In this document: piece after piece, positions 24,069-32,581 of the stretch
Layout of the letters: the number at the start of each line of letters is the position of its first letter
Position numbering within the stretch: the stretch's first letter is position 1
Source: Erwinia sp.
Lineage (GTDB): Bacteria > Pseudomonadota > Gammaproteobacteria > Enterobacterales > Enterobacteriaceae
Direction of reading: 5' to 3'
Assembly (NCBI GenBank): GCA_964016415.1
Contig: OZ024666.1
Location: 434,001-498,000, forward strand
DNA length: 64,000 nucleotides
Position numbers and translations under genes: made by a program
Notes under the pieces: generated by a model
Told to the model about the DNA's origin: nothing
Database searches by the model: none
What the model saw: only the letters and a program-made list of their open reading frames with translations

Positions 24069-25106
24069 TCATCTCAGGCGGCGCAGCAGGGGAAGAGACG
24101 TTATCAGCCAGCAGAGGCCTGCTGAGACAACGAAACAAACCATGGCCACAACTGGAATCGTGTAAGCGGCTGAGTAGTTGTTGAAATCGATAGCCATCAT
24201 CCAAAGCATCAAAGGTAATACCAGCAGATGAGTCAAAAAGATGCTGACACTCAATTGCGCCAGTGTGTCCAGGAGTTTGCTGATCCTGCCACCTACAGTA
24301 AAGGGGTACTCCAGTAACATAAAAAAAAGCGACACTGCCATGACGACTAGCAGAGGCGAGCTGTAAAACAAAAAAGATCGGTTGGGAGAAACCATATTAA
24401 CCGACAGTGCATAGGTCATTGTTGCTGTCGCAACCCACGCCAGACAAAATATGATTCCAGATAACCTGACGTTAGTCTGAATATGAAAACGACGTATTGC
24501 ACCGCCAGCCAGATAAAAGCCTGCGAGGTAAACGGTTAATTCCAGCGTACTACTCTCTATTACTGTATTACTGTGAATTAATTCACTTCTTATATTAGAA
24601 AAAAGCAGATAAACAGAGGCAAGAACAAACCACACCAGCATCATATAACGTGTTCGTTGCCGACTTGCTGTGATAACAAAGGTATTCAATAGCGGCGTCA
24701 AAAGCAGCAGAAGTAAGAAAACCGGGATAACCCACTTGAACTGGCCGACTAGCAGGATAAAAAGCGTATTCACCTCTGATTGGGGATCGAATTGATTAAT
24801 GAGATGACGCAATCCGGTATAGATAACCGACCAAAAAAGTAAAATGATCAGCAATTTCAGCATACGTGCAAGCACTGTTCGGGCCGCAGGAATGGGTTCA
24901 TTGAGTACCAGATAGCCACAAATCAACAGGCAAAGAGGAATAATGCATTGAGCGAGCGTGCTGTAAGCCACTGCCACTGACCAGGCAAGATGAAAGTAGC
25001 CAAAGGGAATGGCCGTTGTAGAGAGCAACACAGCCAAAAAAGTGGTCAGGATAATCAGCACATTGATGTTGTTTACTTTCAACACAGAACCTCTCGCCAG
25101 CATCAT
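24069..25106 (-). CDS. Acyltransferase-3-like integral membrane protein
   Basis: A 345-residue protein with about ten hydrophobic segments and the general pattern of the acyltransferase-3 family (ICGYLVLNE after the second helix, a central extracytoplasmic loop, SVSIFLTHLLVLPL near the end). The usual N-terminal N-x-R-G and downstream catalytic His are not evident, so it may not be an active O-acyltransferase. GTG at 25085 has a better ribosome binding site (AGAGG) than ATG 25106. It is first in a minus-strand group with the small Cys protein and the FUSC gene. Confidence 0.7.
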   Translation of the reverse strand: MMLARGSVLKVNNINVLIILTTFLAVLLSTTAIPFGYFHLAWSVAVAYSTLAQCIIPLCLLICGYLVLNEPIPAARTVLARMLKLLIILLFWSVIYTGLRHLINQFDPQSEVNTLFILLVGQFKWVIPVFLLLLLLTPLLNTFVITASRQRTRYMMLVWFVLASVYLLFSNIRSELIHSNTVIESSTLELTVYLAGFYLAGGAIRRFHIQTNVRLSGIIFCLAWVATATMTYALSVNMVSPNRSFLFYSSPLLVVMAVSLFFMLLEYPFTVGGRISKLLDTLAQLSVSIFLTHLLVLPLMLWMMAIDFNNYSAAYTIPVVAMVCFVVSAGLCWLITSLPLLRRLR

Positions 25107-25288
25107 GAACAGCGCAATCAGGCTTTATAATGATTGGACATACGGACAAAAGATAACATAACTTTGCATTTTTAATACAGTTACGCTGTGAATGATTGCG
25201 TATGTGGCACAAATAATTCCAGGAAATGGAGCCGGGACAGGTAAAAACCCGTGGCGTGAATATGACGAGGATTGCCTTCAGTCAGCAG

Positions 25289-25395
25289 AAAAAAAATGTC
25301 TCGGGGAGTCGGAAACCCGCAGTGACTTCCCGAGACCATGCAATTGCATGATTCATTACAGACCCAAAGATAAACGTATCTCTCTTTTCGTACAA
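25289..25395 (-). ncRNA. Candidate small RNA or leader attenuator with strong intrinsic terminator
   Basis: On the minus strand a 13-bp stem (arms 25324-25336 and 25298-25310, one mismatch) is followed at once by a run of eight T's (25296-25289), a textbook Rho-independent terminator. Upstream, TTGTAC (25390-25395) and TATCTT (25367-25372) are spaced by 17 bp, predicting a transcript of about 70 nt starting near 25360. It would begin with a smaller hairpin around the palindrome ATGCAATTGCAT (25338-25349). There is no credible ORF. It could be a free small RNA or an attenuator in the leader of the acyltransferase operon 180 bp downstream. Confidence 0.5.
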
Positions 25396-25464
25396 GTTTT
25401 ATTTTCTTGTACAACTTTCTTTATTCTGCGGATACAAGTGATCCAGATAATGGATAAAAGAGAC

Positions 25465-25488
25465 TTGACCTTGCCCCAGGGGTAAGGT
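25465..25488 (+). promoter_or_regulatory. CueR-type MerR-family operator and promoter
   Basis: A 21-bp dyad at 25468-25488 has arms ACCTTGCCCC and GGGGTAAGGT around a single A, overlapping a TTGACC -35 element at 25465-25470. Length and arm sequence are like the CueR sites of E. coli copA and cueO (ACCTTCC...GGAAGGT). A long -35/-10 spacer is expected for MerR-type activation, but the -10 is not clear. The next gene is the DUF305 protein. No MerR-family regulator is encoded in the window. Confidence 0.75.
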
Positions 25489-25529
25489 GGAAGGTTTAAA
25501 CAAATACACTTAATAGTAATGGGGTTGTT

Positions 25530-25874
25530 ATGAAACGTTTATCCGCAGGTCTGTTTTGCTTAATGGTTTTTTCATCACCGCTGTTTGCTGCAGAAGCACC
25601 GTCACATCAAAATGGCAGTTCAGCTCAGGAAAGCTATCACTCAGGCATGCATAAGATGAATCAGGATATGATGGCAGGGATGGCAAATGCTGATCCCGAT
25701 ATTGCTTTTGCTGAAGGGATGACAGCTCATCATCAGGGGGCGATTGATATGGCAAAAACAGAACTGAAATATGGGAAAGATCCAGCAATGCGCAAACTGG
25801 CTGAAGAGATAATCAAAGCGCAGCAGCCAGAAATTGACCGGATGCAAGCCTGGCTGGCAGAAAAACGGCAATAA
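25530..25874 (+). CDS. Periplasmic DUF305 protein, probable copper-responsive metal-binding protein
   Basis: A 114-residue protein with a cleavable signal peptide (MKRLSAGLFCLMVFSSPLFAAEA). The mature part is rich in His and Met (SYHSGMHKMNQDMMAGMANADPD) and carries the DUF305 core MTAHHQGAIDMAKTELKYG. DUF305 proteins include copper-binding CopM of cyanobacteria. The CueR-type operator 40 bp upstream supports a role in copper or gold handling. Direct metal binding is inferred. Confidence 0.85.
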   Translation: MKRLSAGLFCLMVFSSPLFAAEAPSHQNGSSAQESYHSGMHKMNQDMMAGMANADPDIAFAEGMTAHHQGAIDMAKTELKYGKDPAMRKLAEEIIKAQQPEIDRMQAWLAEKRQ

Positions 25875-25899
25875 TTGCCAGGTTTACACGACAGCTGAC

Positions 25900-25933
25900 G
25901 GGAGATGTGGGAGGATAGCCTTTTACATCTCCC
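25900..25933 (+). other. Hairpin between the DUF305 gene and a small ORF
   Basis: Arms GGGAGATGT (25900-25908) and ACATCTCCC (25925-25933) are perfectly complementary around a 16-nt loop. No T-run follows, so partial termination or mRNA stabilisation is more likely than full termination. Confidence 0.5.
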
Positions 25934-25947
25934 CAAAGGTATAAATT

Positions 25948-26127
25948 ATGACGTTGCCTTCAGATATCGTTGACCCTACTGAAAATCCGCAGCAAGCTGC
26001 ATTGCAGTTGGAGATTGAGCTGATTCGAGCCGGGAAGTTGAGCCCACTGCAAGGCGACGCTTCGAATATGTTGTCACTGTATCAGCAGTTCAGACATCAT
26101 TTTGAAAGTGACAATGTGAGCCAGTAA
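25948..26127 (+). CDS. Unrecognised 59-residue ORF downstream of the DUF305 gene
   Basis: This small ORF starts with MTLPSDIVDP and ends NVSQ. It is soluble, acidic to neutral and mostly helical in composition (AALQLEIELIRAGKLSPLQ). AAAGGT lies about 7 nt before the ATG as a plausible ribosome binding site. It begins 73 bp after the DUF305 gene on the same strand and may share its copper-type promoter. I do not recognise the family and assign no function. Confidence 0.5.
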   Translation: MTLPSDIVDPTENPQQAALQLEIELIRAGKLSPLQGDASNMLSLYQQFRHHFESDNVSQ

Positions 26128-26159
26128 CAGATTGGAAGAACGTCTTGATGAGACGCTGA

Positions 26160-26855
26160 CTATTCAGACAGGCCGGGAAGGTGATTGAGTTGCCACCATG
26201 CCAGAGAAGCAATCGCGTTATGGATGATGTGAAGCGTGACAGGCAGTATTAAGCCACCGGAAAACAGGCGTGCGTAGCACATTAACAAAGAAAACAGGCT
26301 CAGCGCGATCACAGTCTGCCAGTGCTGATACTGTACGTGCATTGAAGCAAAAATCAGCGAAGTTAACAGGGCACAGGCGAAACGCTGGCGGGGAAACCAC
26401 AGAAATAAACCCTGCAGTACAAAACCACGAAACATGATCTCTTCGCCAATCGGTGCCAGAAAAAGGATAGCCAGAAAAATCAACGGAAGAACAGTCCTGT
26501 AATGCAGAGAAATCTGCGTCATCCACGACTCTTGTTTTGCGTATAACCCGTTGAAAATCATCAGCGCTAACAAGAGTCCGGTGAATATCAACAGAGAAGA
26601 GGGGCGGAGTGCACCAAAGGTGATATTCGTGACGTAACGTCGAGAGTAATAATAGAGAGAGAGGATAACCAGAAAGTCAGATAATAAAGCCAGGCAGAGA
26701 GCAAAAGGAGTGCCTTGTAAACCGAAGTTGGCGAGCCCGGTGGCAATAAGCATTCTGGTGGTAAACCAGGCTAAAAAGGCTCCGGCACACAGCAGGCTCT
26801 GTTGTAGATGATCATTCTGACGTGACATTGGAAGATCAATCCCCTGATACAGCAA
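26160..26855 (-). CDS. CPBP-family intramembrane glutamic endopeptidase
   Basis: A 231-residue membrane protein of the CPBP (Abi/CaaX protease-like) family. The family motifs are present: GEEIMFRGFVLQG (motif 1, EExxxR), FASMHVQ (motif 2) and HIIHNAIA (motif 3), set in seven or eight hydrophobic helices. The substrate is unknown. A start nine codons inside (MSRQNDHL) is equally plausible. It is convergent with the small ORF after DUF305 and divergent from the cold-shock gene. Confidence 0.85.
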   Translation of the reverse strand: MLYQGIDLPMSRQNDHLQQSLLCAGAFLAWFTTRMLIATGLANFGLQGTPFALCLALLSDFLVILSLYYYSRRYVTNITFGALRPSSLLIFTGLLLALMIFNGLYAKQESWMTQISLHYRTVLPLIFLAILFLAPIGEEIMFRGFVLQGLFLWFPRQRFACALLTSLIFASMHVQYQHWQTVIALSLFSLLMCYARLFSGGLILPVTLHIIHNAIASLAWWQLNHLPGLSE

Positions 26856-27002
26856 ATTATCGATGATAATTTATATAACGCTATGTTTTGTTCAAAAGTC
26901 AATGGATTAACCGAAGTTGTACGAAGCACTTCTCCTGTTACGAGTTTTTGATAAAAATCCGTACAATGGAATTCCCTGTCATCCTGTTGGTTTCGGTTTT
27001 TT

Positions 27003-27031
27003 TTGACAAGATGAGTGAAGATTTTTTAATA
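27003..27031 (+). promoter_or_regulatory. Candidate promoter of the cold-shock gene with a long leader
   Basis: TTGACA (27003-27008) and TTAATA (27026-27031) are separated by 17 bp. Transcription from here would give a 5' leader of about 205 nt before the csp start, similar in scale to the structured leaders of cspA-type genes. The rest of the gap 26856-27243 has no convincing ORF. Confidence 0.55.
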
Positions 27032-27243
27032 AAACTGCTTGTACTCTGGTGTAGGTTATGCGTAAATAGGCTCGTCGGTTTGAAACAGACAACGCATGTG
27101 AGCAATTTTAGTAAAGCAGTTTTCAGTTAAAGCGCTATCCCCGATATCTCTTCTTCTGACTTCCTTCTTAAGTGCCCATAAGTCCATCCTGTTGATAAAC
27201 CCTGTGCCCGGTGTGGCGTATTATTCGAATGAAGGAAAAAGAG

Positions 27244-27456
27244 ATGTCTAATAAAATGACTGGTTTAGTAAAATGGTTCAACGCTGAAAAAGGTTTCGGC
27301 TTTATCTCTCCAACTGACGGCAGCAAAGACGTGTTCGTACACTTCTCTGCTATTCAGAACGGTGGTTTCAAAACCCTGGAAGAAGGTCAGAAAGTTGAGT
27401 TTACCATTGAAAATGGTCAGAAAGGTCCAGCAGCTGCTAACGTAGTTGCGCTGTAA
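27244..27456 (+). CDS. CspA-family cold-shock RNA chaperone
   Basis: A 70-residue single cold-shock domain with RNP1 (KGFGFI) and RNP2 (VFVHF). It binds single-stranded nucleic acid and melts RNA structure. The N-terminus [20 protein letters not shown] is closest to E. coli CspB/CspG/CspI. I start at ATG 27244, with AAGGAAAAAGAG before it; the longer ORF adds 11 codons upstream. The exact paralogue name is uncertain, so no symbol is given. Confidence 0.95.
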   Translation: MSNKMTGLVKWFNAEKGFGFISPTDGSKDVFVHFSAIQNGGFKTLEEGQKVEFTIENGQKGPAAANVVAL

Positions 27457-27493
27457 GATTCTTTCGTTGTTCAGTGTTACCGCACTGAAATGG

Positions 27494-27519
27494 AAAACCC
27501 GCCATCGGCGGGTTTTTTT
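27494..27519. terminator. Intrinsic terminator shared by csp and proC
   Basis: Arms AACCCGCC and GGCGGGTT with a 3-nt loop are followed on the plus strand by seven T's. The complementary side also has four A's, so it can work in both directions. It fills the 67-bp gap between the convergent csp and proC stops. Confidence 0.9.
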
Positions 27520-27523
27520 GTTA

Positions 27524-28336
27524 TTACGCTTTACCCATTTCCACAGAGCGCTTCATACATTGAGACATTGCTTCAATAATGGCTGAACGAAAACCTTTTT
27601 CTTCCAGCACTTTGACAGCTTCGATGGTAGTTCCCCCGGGTGAACAAACACTGTCTTTCAGCTCAGCAGGATGCCTACCGGTTTCCAGAACCATTTGTGC
27701 TGCGCCTTTCACTGCCTGTGCTGCAAACTGATATGCCTGTACTCTTGGCATACCTCCGGATACGGCTGCGTCTGCCATTGCTTCAATCAACATAAAAACA
27801 TAAGCCGGAGATGAACCGCTGACACCGACCACGGCATGAATCAAGTACTCGGGAACCAGTGTCGCTTTGCCAAACCCATTAAAAATAGAAACAATTTCCT
27901 CAGCTTCTTGTTGCGTCACCAGTACGTTAGGCGTGACTGAGGTCATTCCTTCGTTGACCAGTGCAGGGGTATTCGGCATAACCCTGACCAGTTTTCGATC
28001 ATGACCGAGCACAGCAGCCAGCGCATCAAGTGTGACGCCTGCGGCAATCGAGACCACAACGGTCTCTTTGTTCAGGAACCCGGCGATATCTTTCAGTACG
28101 CTCAGAATGACATTGGGTTTCACAGCAGTGAACAAAATATCAGCGTGTCTGGCAACATCTTCCAGACTGTCGGCGGGGGTAACACCATATCTTTGCTGCA
28201 TATCCAGATTAGTTTGCGCTTTCCTGTCGTAGATCCAGATATTTTCCGGGGCTATCTGACCGGAAGCGATCAGGCCACCAATAATGGCTTTCGACATATT
28301 GCCAATACCGATGAAGCCGATTTTTTTTTCCAGCAT
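27524..28336 (-). CDS. proC: Pyrroline-5-carboxylate reductase ProC
   Basis: Catalyses the last step of proline synthesis, reducing 1-pyrroline-5-carboxylate with NADPH. It has the N-terminal Rossmann motif FIGIGNMSKAIIGG and the P5CR signature GSSPAYVFMLIEAMADAAVSGGM with LKDSVCSPGGTTIEAV. The 270-residue length matches E. coli (269). It opens the long conserved proC-to-bolA block. Confidence 0.98.
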   Translation of the reverse strand: MLEKKIGFIGIGNMSKAIIGGLIASGQIAPENIWIYDRKAQTNLDMQQRYGVTPADSLEDVARHADILFTAVKPNVILSVLKDIAGFLNKETVVVSIAAGVTLDALAAVLGHDRKLVRVMPNTPALVNEGMTSVTPNVLVTQQEAEEIVSIFNGFGKATLVPEYLIHAVVGVSGSSPAYVFMLIEAMADAAVSGGMPRVQAYQFAAQAVKGAAQMVLETGRHPAELKDSVCSPGGTTIEAVKVLEEKGFRSAIIEAMSQCMKRSVEMGKA

Positions 28337-28543
28337 AATGTGCCTCTTAATTTGTCAGTGAAATCCTTCGTCAAGTTTACGCGATGGCGAAGAGAACGTC
28401 AGTATTTGCCGCCCGAGAAAAGTATTTAGTCGTTAAATGGTGATCAATCCCGTCAGATTTGGTCCATATGTTGCTTTCGGTTTGCAATCTTTATAATCTC
28501 TGCGCCAGTGGGAGTGTGTTCCGAATAGCATAAGGGGAATAAA

Positions 28544-29011
28544 ATGCCCATTTGGGTTGATGCTGATGCCTGTCCGAAAGTCATTAAAGAAGTGCTCTAT
28601 CGGGCAGCGGAGAGAGAAAAAATAGTGGTGACATTGGTGGCTAACCAATCACTGACTGTTCCCCCTTCTGCTTACTTGCGTACATTGAGAGTCTCCGCCG
28701 GGTTTGATGTGGCTGATAATGAAATTGTACAGCGGGTGAATTCTGGTGATTTAGTGGTTACCGCTGATATTCCGCTGGCAGCAGAAGTGATAGAAAAAGG
28801 CGCGGTAGCGCTTAACCCCCGAGGCGAATGTTATACTGCTGCCACGATCCGCGAACGATTGACATTGCGTGATTTTATGGACACTTTACGTTCGAGTGGT
28901 ATTCAGACTGGCGGCCCGGCCGCGCTTCATCCACGTGACCGACAGCAATTTGCCAATGAACTGGATAAATGGTTGCAGGCTGAAAAGAAAAAAGCGAAGC
29001 GGGCAGAGTAA
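28544..29011 (+). CDS. yaiI: UPF0178 family protein YaiI
   Basis: A 155-residue protein that follows E. coli YaiI ([38 protein letters not shown]). It has a PIN-like/DUF188 fold with conserved acidic residues, suggesting nuclease-type chemistry, but no activity is established. The ribosome binding site AAGGGGAA precedes the start. A TATAAT hexamer at 28492-28497 marks the probable -10. It diverges from proC as in E. coli. Confidence 0.95.
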   Translation: MPIWVDADACPKVIKEVLYRAAEREKIVVTLVANQSLTVPPSAYLRTLRVSAGFDVADNEIVQRVNSGDLVVTADIPLAAEVIEKGAVALNPRGECYTAATIRERLTLRDFMDTLRSSGIQTGGPAALHPRDRQQFANELDKWLQAEKKKAKRAE

Positions 29012-29044
29012 CAGGAGGCCGATAAGCCCCCTGTCAGGTCGGTA

Positions 29045-29686
29045 TCAGATGAAACCGCCATCATCATCACTGCTGTTATCATCGTTACCATAATCCTGCC
29101 AGCCAGCGTCCTGGGCGTCGTAACGGTTGTCGTCCTGTGAGTTAAAATTATCAGCGCCGCGGTCGAACTCTTCTGCAGGAGGCGACGGTTCATTGATAAT
29201 ATTTACAATCTCTTCAGGCTGAGAGTGATGAAACATACTGGTCAACATATCTGCTATGACAACGCCTCCGGCAACCCCTGCTGCCGTTTGTAACGCACCT
29301 CCAAGAAATCCGCGGCCACTGCTGGCTGGTGCCGCAGGCGCGGATTGAGGGGCGGGAGGATTATTGTTCCACGCGTTGCCTGCCGGGGTAGTTTGAGCTG
29401 TAGGGGTGCCAGTGCCACCAAACAAGCCAGAAAGAAATCCACCGCTACTTTGTTGTGGCGCCTGAGCGAGACGTTTTTCCAGTTCCTCAACGCGTGCATT
29501 GAGTTGTTTAAGTGCGGCTTCCTGAATCAGTATCGCCTGGGCCATGTAGTAGGGCGCTTGTGGCTGCCGCTGGAGTTGCTGTTGAATCAATTTTTCAGCT
29601 TCACTATCACACGGAGCTGACTGGCTTTCAGCCTGTTTCAGACGGTTAAAGAGACCTTCAATAAGTTGTTGTTCTTCAAGTTGCAT
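29045..29686 (-). CDS. DUF2076 domain-containing protein
   Basis: A 213-residue protein with an N-terminal helical region (EEQQLIEGLFNRLKQAE; coiled coil around NARVEELEKRLAQ), a Gly/Pro/Ala-rich linker, a hydrophobic stretch (GGALQTAAGVAGGVVIADML) and a very acidic C-terminal tail (DDNSSDDDGGFI). This is the usual DUF2076 layout. The function is unknown. It lies between yaiI (convergent) and aroL (divergent) and is not part of the E. coli order here. Confidence 0.85.
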   Translation of the reverse strand: MQLEEQQLIEGLFNRLKQAESQSAPCDSEAEKLIQQQLQRQPQAPYYMAQAILIQEAALKQLNARVEELEKRLAQAPQQSSGGFLSGLFGGTGTPTAQTTPAGNAWNNNPPAPQSAPAAPASSGRGFLGGALQTAAGVAGGVVIADMLTSMFHHSQPEEIVNIINEPSPPAEEFDRGADNFNSQDDNRYDAQDAGWQDYGNDDNSSDDDGGFI

Positions 29687-30089
29687 GATATGAGCTCCTG
29701 AATCAGACAGTTTTTACTATGTGACGCAAAGGTGACTGAAGTAAACGCTATACAGGTAAACAATTGTTTCTGTCACAATGAATGACCGACAAGTTATCGT
29801 CCCGTTTTAGTTGATGATATGCCGGAACGATTGACCGTGTCCGTATGGCACAAGCTCAACTCTGAAGAAATATTGTTCGCCAGCTATGTTTATGATAGTG
29901 CGGACAACAATAACGCACCCCGAACGGAGATAATTTCTGATTATAGTAGATAAAACGTATCAGACCGCGGGCGATATGAGTATTATCACGCATTGGAAGC
30001 TGGCTGGTTTGCTGGCGGGCTTCCCAGTATGATGTCATTTTTATCCAATCTTATTAAATATTCAGACTGGCTTAAGGAAATTATCTGCG
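29687..30089. other. Divergent control region of the DUF2076 gene and aroL
   Basis: This 400-bp gap has no convincing ORF. TATGAT at 30028-30033 is a possible aroL -10, with a poor -35. A half-matching TyrR-like element (GGTAAA-N6-TTTCTG, 29755-29772) lies nearer to the DUF2076 gene. aroL is TyrR-regulated in E. coli, but I cannot support a TyrR site here with confidence. Confidence 0.3.
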
Positions 30090-30623
30090 ATGAGATCTCC
30101 TCTCTATCTCATAGGTGCCCGGGGTTGTGGGAAAACAACCATCGGCAGGATATTGGCCGAAAGGTTGGGTTACTGTTTCAGTGATACGGATGCCCATCTG
30201 CAACAAAGTCATCAACAAACAGTGGCAGAAATGGTCGCTGAACAAGGATGGGAAGGGTTCAGGAAGCATGAAACTCAGTCTTTGCTTGAGGTAACAGCCG
30301 CTAACACAGTGATTGCAACCGGAGGGGGAATTATTCTTTCTTTTGACAACCGTCAGTTTATGCGGCGTCGGGGCCATGTTATTTATCTTTGCGCCAGTGC
30401 TGCTGAACTCTCTGCGCGTCTGCTAGCCACCCCATTGCAAAGTCAGCGTCCGACCTTAACCGGGCGTCCGATTATTGACGAAATTGCTGAAGTATTGGCA
30501 ATTCGCCATCCATTGTATCAGGAAAGTGCAGACCTGGTTGTTGACGCGACTGATGTGCCGGAAAATGTTGTTGAGACCATTATCAGGCAACTGTTGTGCT
30601 GGAATGATAATAAAAGTGCCTGA
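30090..30623 (+). CDS. aroL: Shikimate kinase II AroL
   Basis: Phosphorylates shikimate with ATP in the aromatic amino acid pathway. The 177-residue protein has Walker A GARGCGKTT (residues 9-17), DTDAHLQQ, ATGGGII, and the lid region RPTLTGRP of AroL-type kinases. It is followed by yaiA, as in E. coli, but aroM does not follow. Confidence 0.96.
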   Translation: MRSPLYLIGARGCGKTTIGRILAERLGYCFSDTDAHLQQSHQQTVAEMVAEQGWEGFRKHETQSLLEVTAANTVIATGGGIILSFDNRQFMRRRGHVIYLCASAAELSARLLATPLQSQRPTLTGRPIIDEIAEVLAIRHPLYQESADLVVDATDVPENVVETIIRQLLCWNDNKSA

Positions 30624-30735
30624 AACACTGAACTGCAGAACATTTTTTAGAAAAATAACAATAATCGACTAGGCTTACTGATTAAGAGATGAATTTCATG
30701 GCGAATATGCCCTCATCACATAAAAGGTAAGATTT

Positions 30736-30927
30736 ATGGCTTCTAAACCTCCCTATCCTCGCGATGCATATGTTTCACCGGTAGAGAAAGGCCTGCCAGG
30801 TAACACGGTTACCTGGTATGAATTGCGTGCAGACCACCCTAAAGAACATACATTAATCAGCGAACATCCAACAGAACAGGAAGCACAGGATGCTCTGCAG
30901 CGTTATCTTGATGAAGAGAAAGAGTAA
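30736..30927 (+). CDS. yaiA: Conserved small protein YaiA
   Basis: A 63-residue protein matching E. coli YaiA ([33 protein letters not shown], then [11 protein letters not shown]). It is highly charged, probably cytosolic, and of unknown function. It lies about 110 bp after aroL and is likely on the same transcript, as in E. coli. Confidence 0.92.
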   Translation: MASKPPYPRDAYVSPVEKGLPGNTVTWYELRADHPKEHTLISEHPTEQEAQDALQRYLDEEKE

Positions 30928-31116
30928 TTGAGAGCGTTTCTGCCGGCTTAGAGCCATTGCCGGCGTTGAAGTAGCCAGGTCAGGCAAAGGCTGGGTTGAG
31001 TTCAACTGTGATCTGTTTTATTTCATACCTTCAGTAGCTTATTCGGGGTATAGTTAGATTATCTTTTTGCCGGGTGAGCAGAATGACTGAATCTGATTTA
31101 TCACAGGAGAACATAC

Positions 31117-31407
31117 ATGCTTAAGACGAATGAGTATTTCGAGGGAAAAGTAAAATCGATCGCATTTGACAGTGCCAGTACAGGAGAGGCGAGTGTCGGT
31201 GTAATGGCGGAGGGTGAGTACACCTTTGGCACCGGGAAGCCGGAAGAGATGACGGTGGTTAGCGGATCAATGTCTATTCTGCTCGCAGGCGAGAACGAAT
31301 GGAAACGTTATGAAGCCGGGGACAAATTCAACGTACCTGGACACAGCGAATTTTATCTTCAAATTGCCGAACCTTCAGCCTACCTTTGTCGCTACCTTAG
31401 CGAATGA
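31117..31407 (+). CDS. ppnP: Pyrimidine/purine nucleoside phosphorylase PpnP
   Basis: A small cupin-fold phosphorylase (formerly YaiE) that splits nucleosides to bases and ribose 1-phosphate. The 96-residue sequence has the family segments [27 protein letters not shown] in pieces, and [17 protein letters not shown]. The ribosome binding site AGGAG precedes the start. It stands alone between yaiA and convergent rdgC. Confidence 0.95.
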   Translation: MLKTNEYFEGKVKSIAFDSASTGEASVGVMAEGEYTFGTGKPEEMTVVSGSMSILLAGENEWKRYEAGDKFNVPGHSEFYLQIAEPSAYLCRYLSE

Positions 31408-31411
31408 GATT

Positions 31412-31433
31412 ACAGGGGCTTGCCAGCCCCTGT
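31412..31433. terminator. Hairpin between convergent ppnP and rdgC
   Basis: Perfect 9-bp arms ACAGGGGCT and AGCCCCTGT surround a 4-nt loop in the 33-bp gap between the two stops. It is GC-rich but has no T-run; it may halt transcription from both sides with help. Confidence 0.6.
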
Positions 31434-31440
31434 CGTCGAA

Positions 31441-32352
31441 TTAACGTTCCGCTTCACCACCAAGCGCATCAATCAACTCACTGATCAGTGTGGTTAACTC
31501 CTCACTCATTAGCAGGAAGTCAGCATCAAACCGTGCAATGGGATCTTCCCGGTCAATATCATCATTTTGCTCACGCAATGCGTCGGTAAACTTAATACGT
31601 TTTAGTGAACCATCGTCATTTAGCACCAGCTGGATGCGTTCACGCCAGTCCAGTGCCAGTTTAGTCACCACTTTACCCGCTTCGATATGATGCGCTATCT
31701 CATCGCAGACCAGTTGCTGTTTTTTGCAACGGATCACACCACCTTCTTCCAGGATTGCCTTTAATTCGGCTTCATCCAGCAGTGAAAAAGCCGCAGGTGG
31801 TTCACCGGAACGAACCCATTCGGTCAGGGTTAACTCAATAGGGTCAGCCAGAGTGAGTGGAATGACGGGCAGAGAGCCGAGACTTTTACGCAGTAATGCC
31901 AGCGTATCCTCAGCACGTTTTGCACTACCAGAGTCGACCACAATCAAACTATTTTTGCTGTCAATCCATAAAAAAGTCTGGCTGAAACGGCTGAACGCCC
32001 GCGGCAGTAAATCATGAAGAACTTCGTCCTTTAGCGAATCTTTTTCCGTTTTTCGCAGCTTTCGCTGTTGTTCGTTCTCCAGTTTGCTGATTTTTGCTTC
32101 TAGTGCTTGTTTGATCACAGGCGAAGGGATAATTTTCTCCTCTTTACGCGCGCAGAGCAGGAGGTGGCCATTACTGACGTGAGTAAACGAATCTCCCTTT
32201 GCACCGAGCGGGGATACCCAGCCAGTACGTTGCATATCCTGGCTACCACAGGGGGTAAATGCAGCAGAAGCAAGCTGTTTTTCCATCTCATCGATCGGTA
32301 AAGTGACATCCCGATTCAGACGATAGACCATCAAATTTTTAAACCACAGCAT
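31441..32352 (-). CDS. rdgC: Recombination-associated protein RdgC
   Basis: A ring-shaped DNA-binding protein that limits RecA loading. The 303-residue sequence matches E. coli RdgC ([61 protein letters not shown] split across the middle). It stands next to phoB; the E. coli genes mak, araJ, sbcC and sbcD that usually lie between are missing. Confidence 0.97.
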   Translation of the reverse strand: MLWFKNLMVYRLNRDVTLPIDEMEKQLASAAFTPCGSQDMQRTGWVSPLGAKGDSFTHVSNGHLLLCARKEEKIIPSPVIKQALEAKISKLENEQQRKLRKTEKDSLKDEVLHDLLPRAFSRFSQTFLWIDSKNSLIVVDSGSAKRAEDTLALLRKSLGSLPVIPLTLADPIELTLTEWVRSGEPPAAFSLLDEAELKAILEEGGVIRCKKQQLVCDEIAHHIEAGKVVTKLALDWRERIQLVLNDDGSLKRIKFTDALREQNDDIDREDPIARFDADFLLMSEELTTLISELIDALGGEAER

Positions 32353-32548
32353 TTTGCTTATCCTTTTTGTTTATGCCCCAGGCGCGGCGATATTACAACG
32401 GCGTTTATGATAACCAAACAGTCATAGTGTTTCATCGTCTTTCCGTTTCAGACTGCGGATGCTCGGTGAACCCGCGTGATATTCCTCCGACAGTACAGTG
32501 ACACCGGCCAAAACAGGGGCATACTTTCAGATATCATAGGGTTGGCTT

Positions 32549-32581
32549 TTTCATAAAAATGTCATAAAACTGACGCATAAT
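32549..32581 (+). promoter_or_regulatory. Pho box and promoter of phoB
   Basis: Three 7-bp units in 11-bp steps (TTTCATA 32549-32555, TGTCATA 32560-32566, TGACGCA 32571-32577) match the direct-repeat Pho box and resemble the E. coli phoB site. CATAAT (32576-32581) is the probable -10. PhoB would activate its own operon when phosphate is low. Confidence 0.85.

Noticed and set aside
25181..25414. 77-codon minus-strand ORF
   Set aside because: It runs straight through the strong terminator at 25289-25336 and has no family resemblance or ribosome binding site.
29755..29772. TyrR-like box upstream of aroL
   Set aside because: Only about 8 of 12 consensus positions match and it is more than 300 bp from aroL, nearer to the DUF2076 gene.
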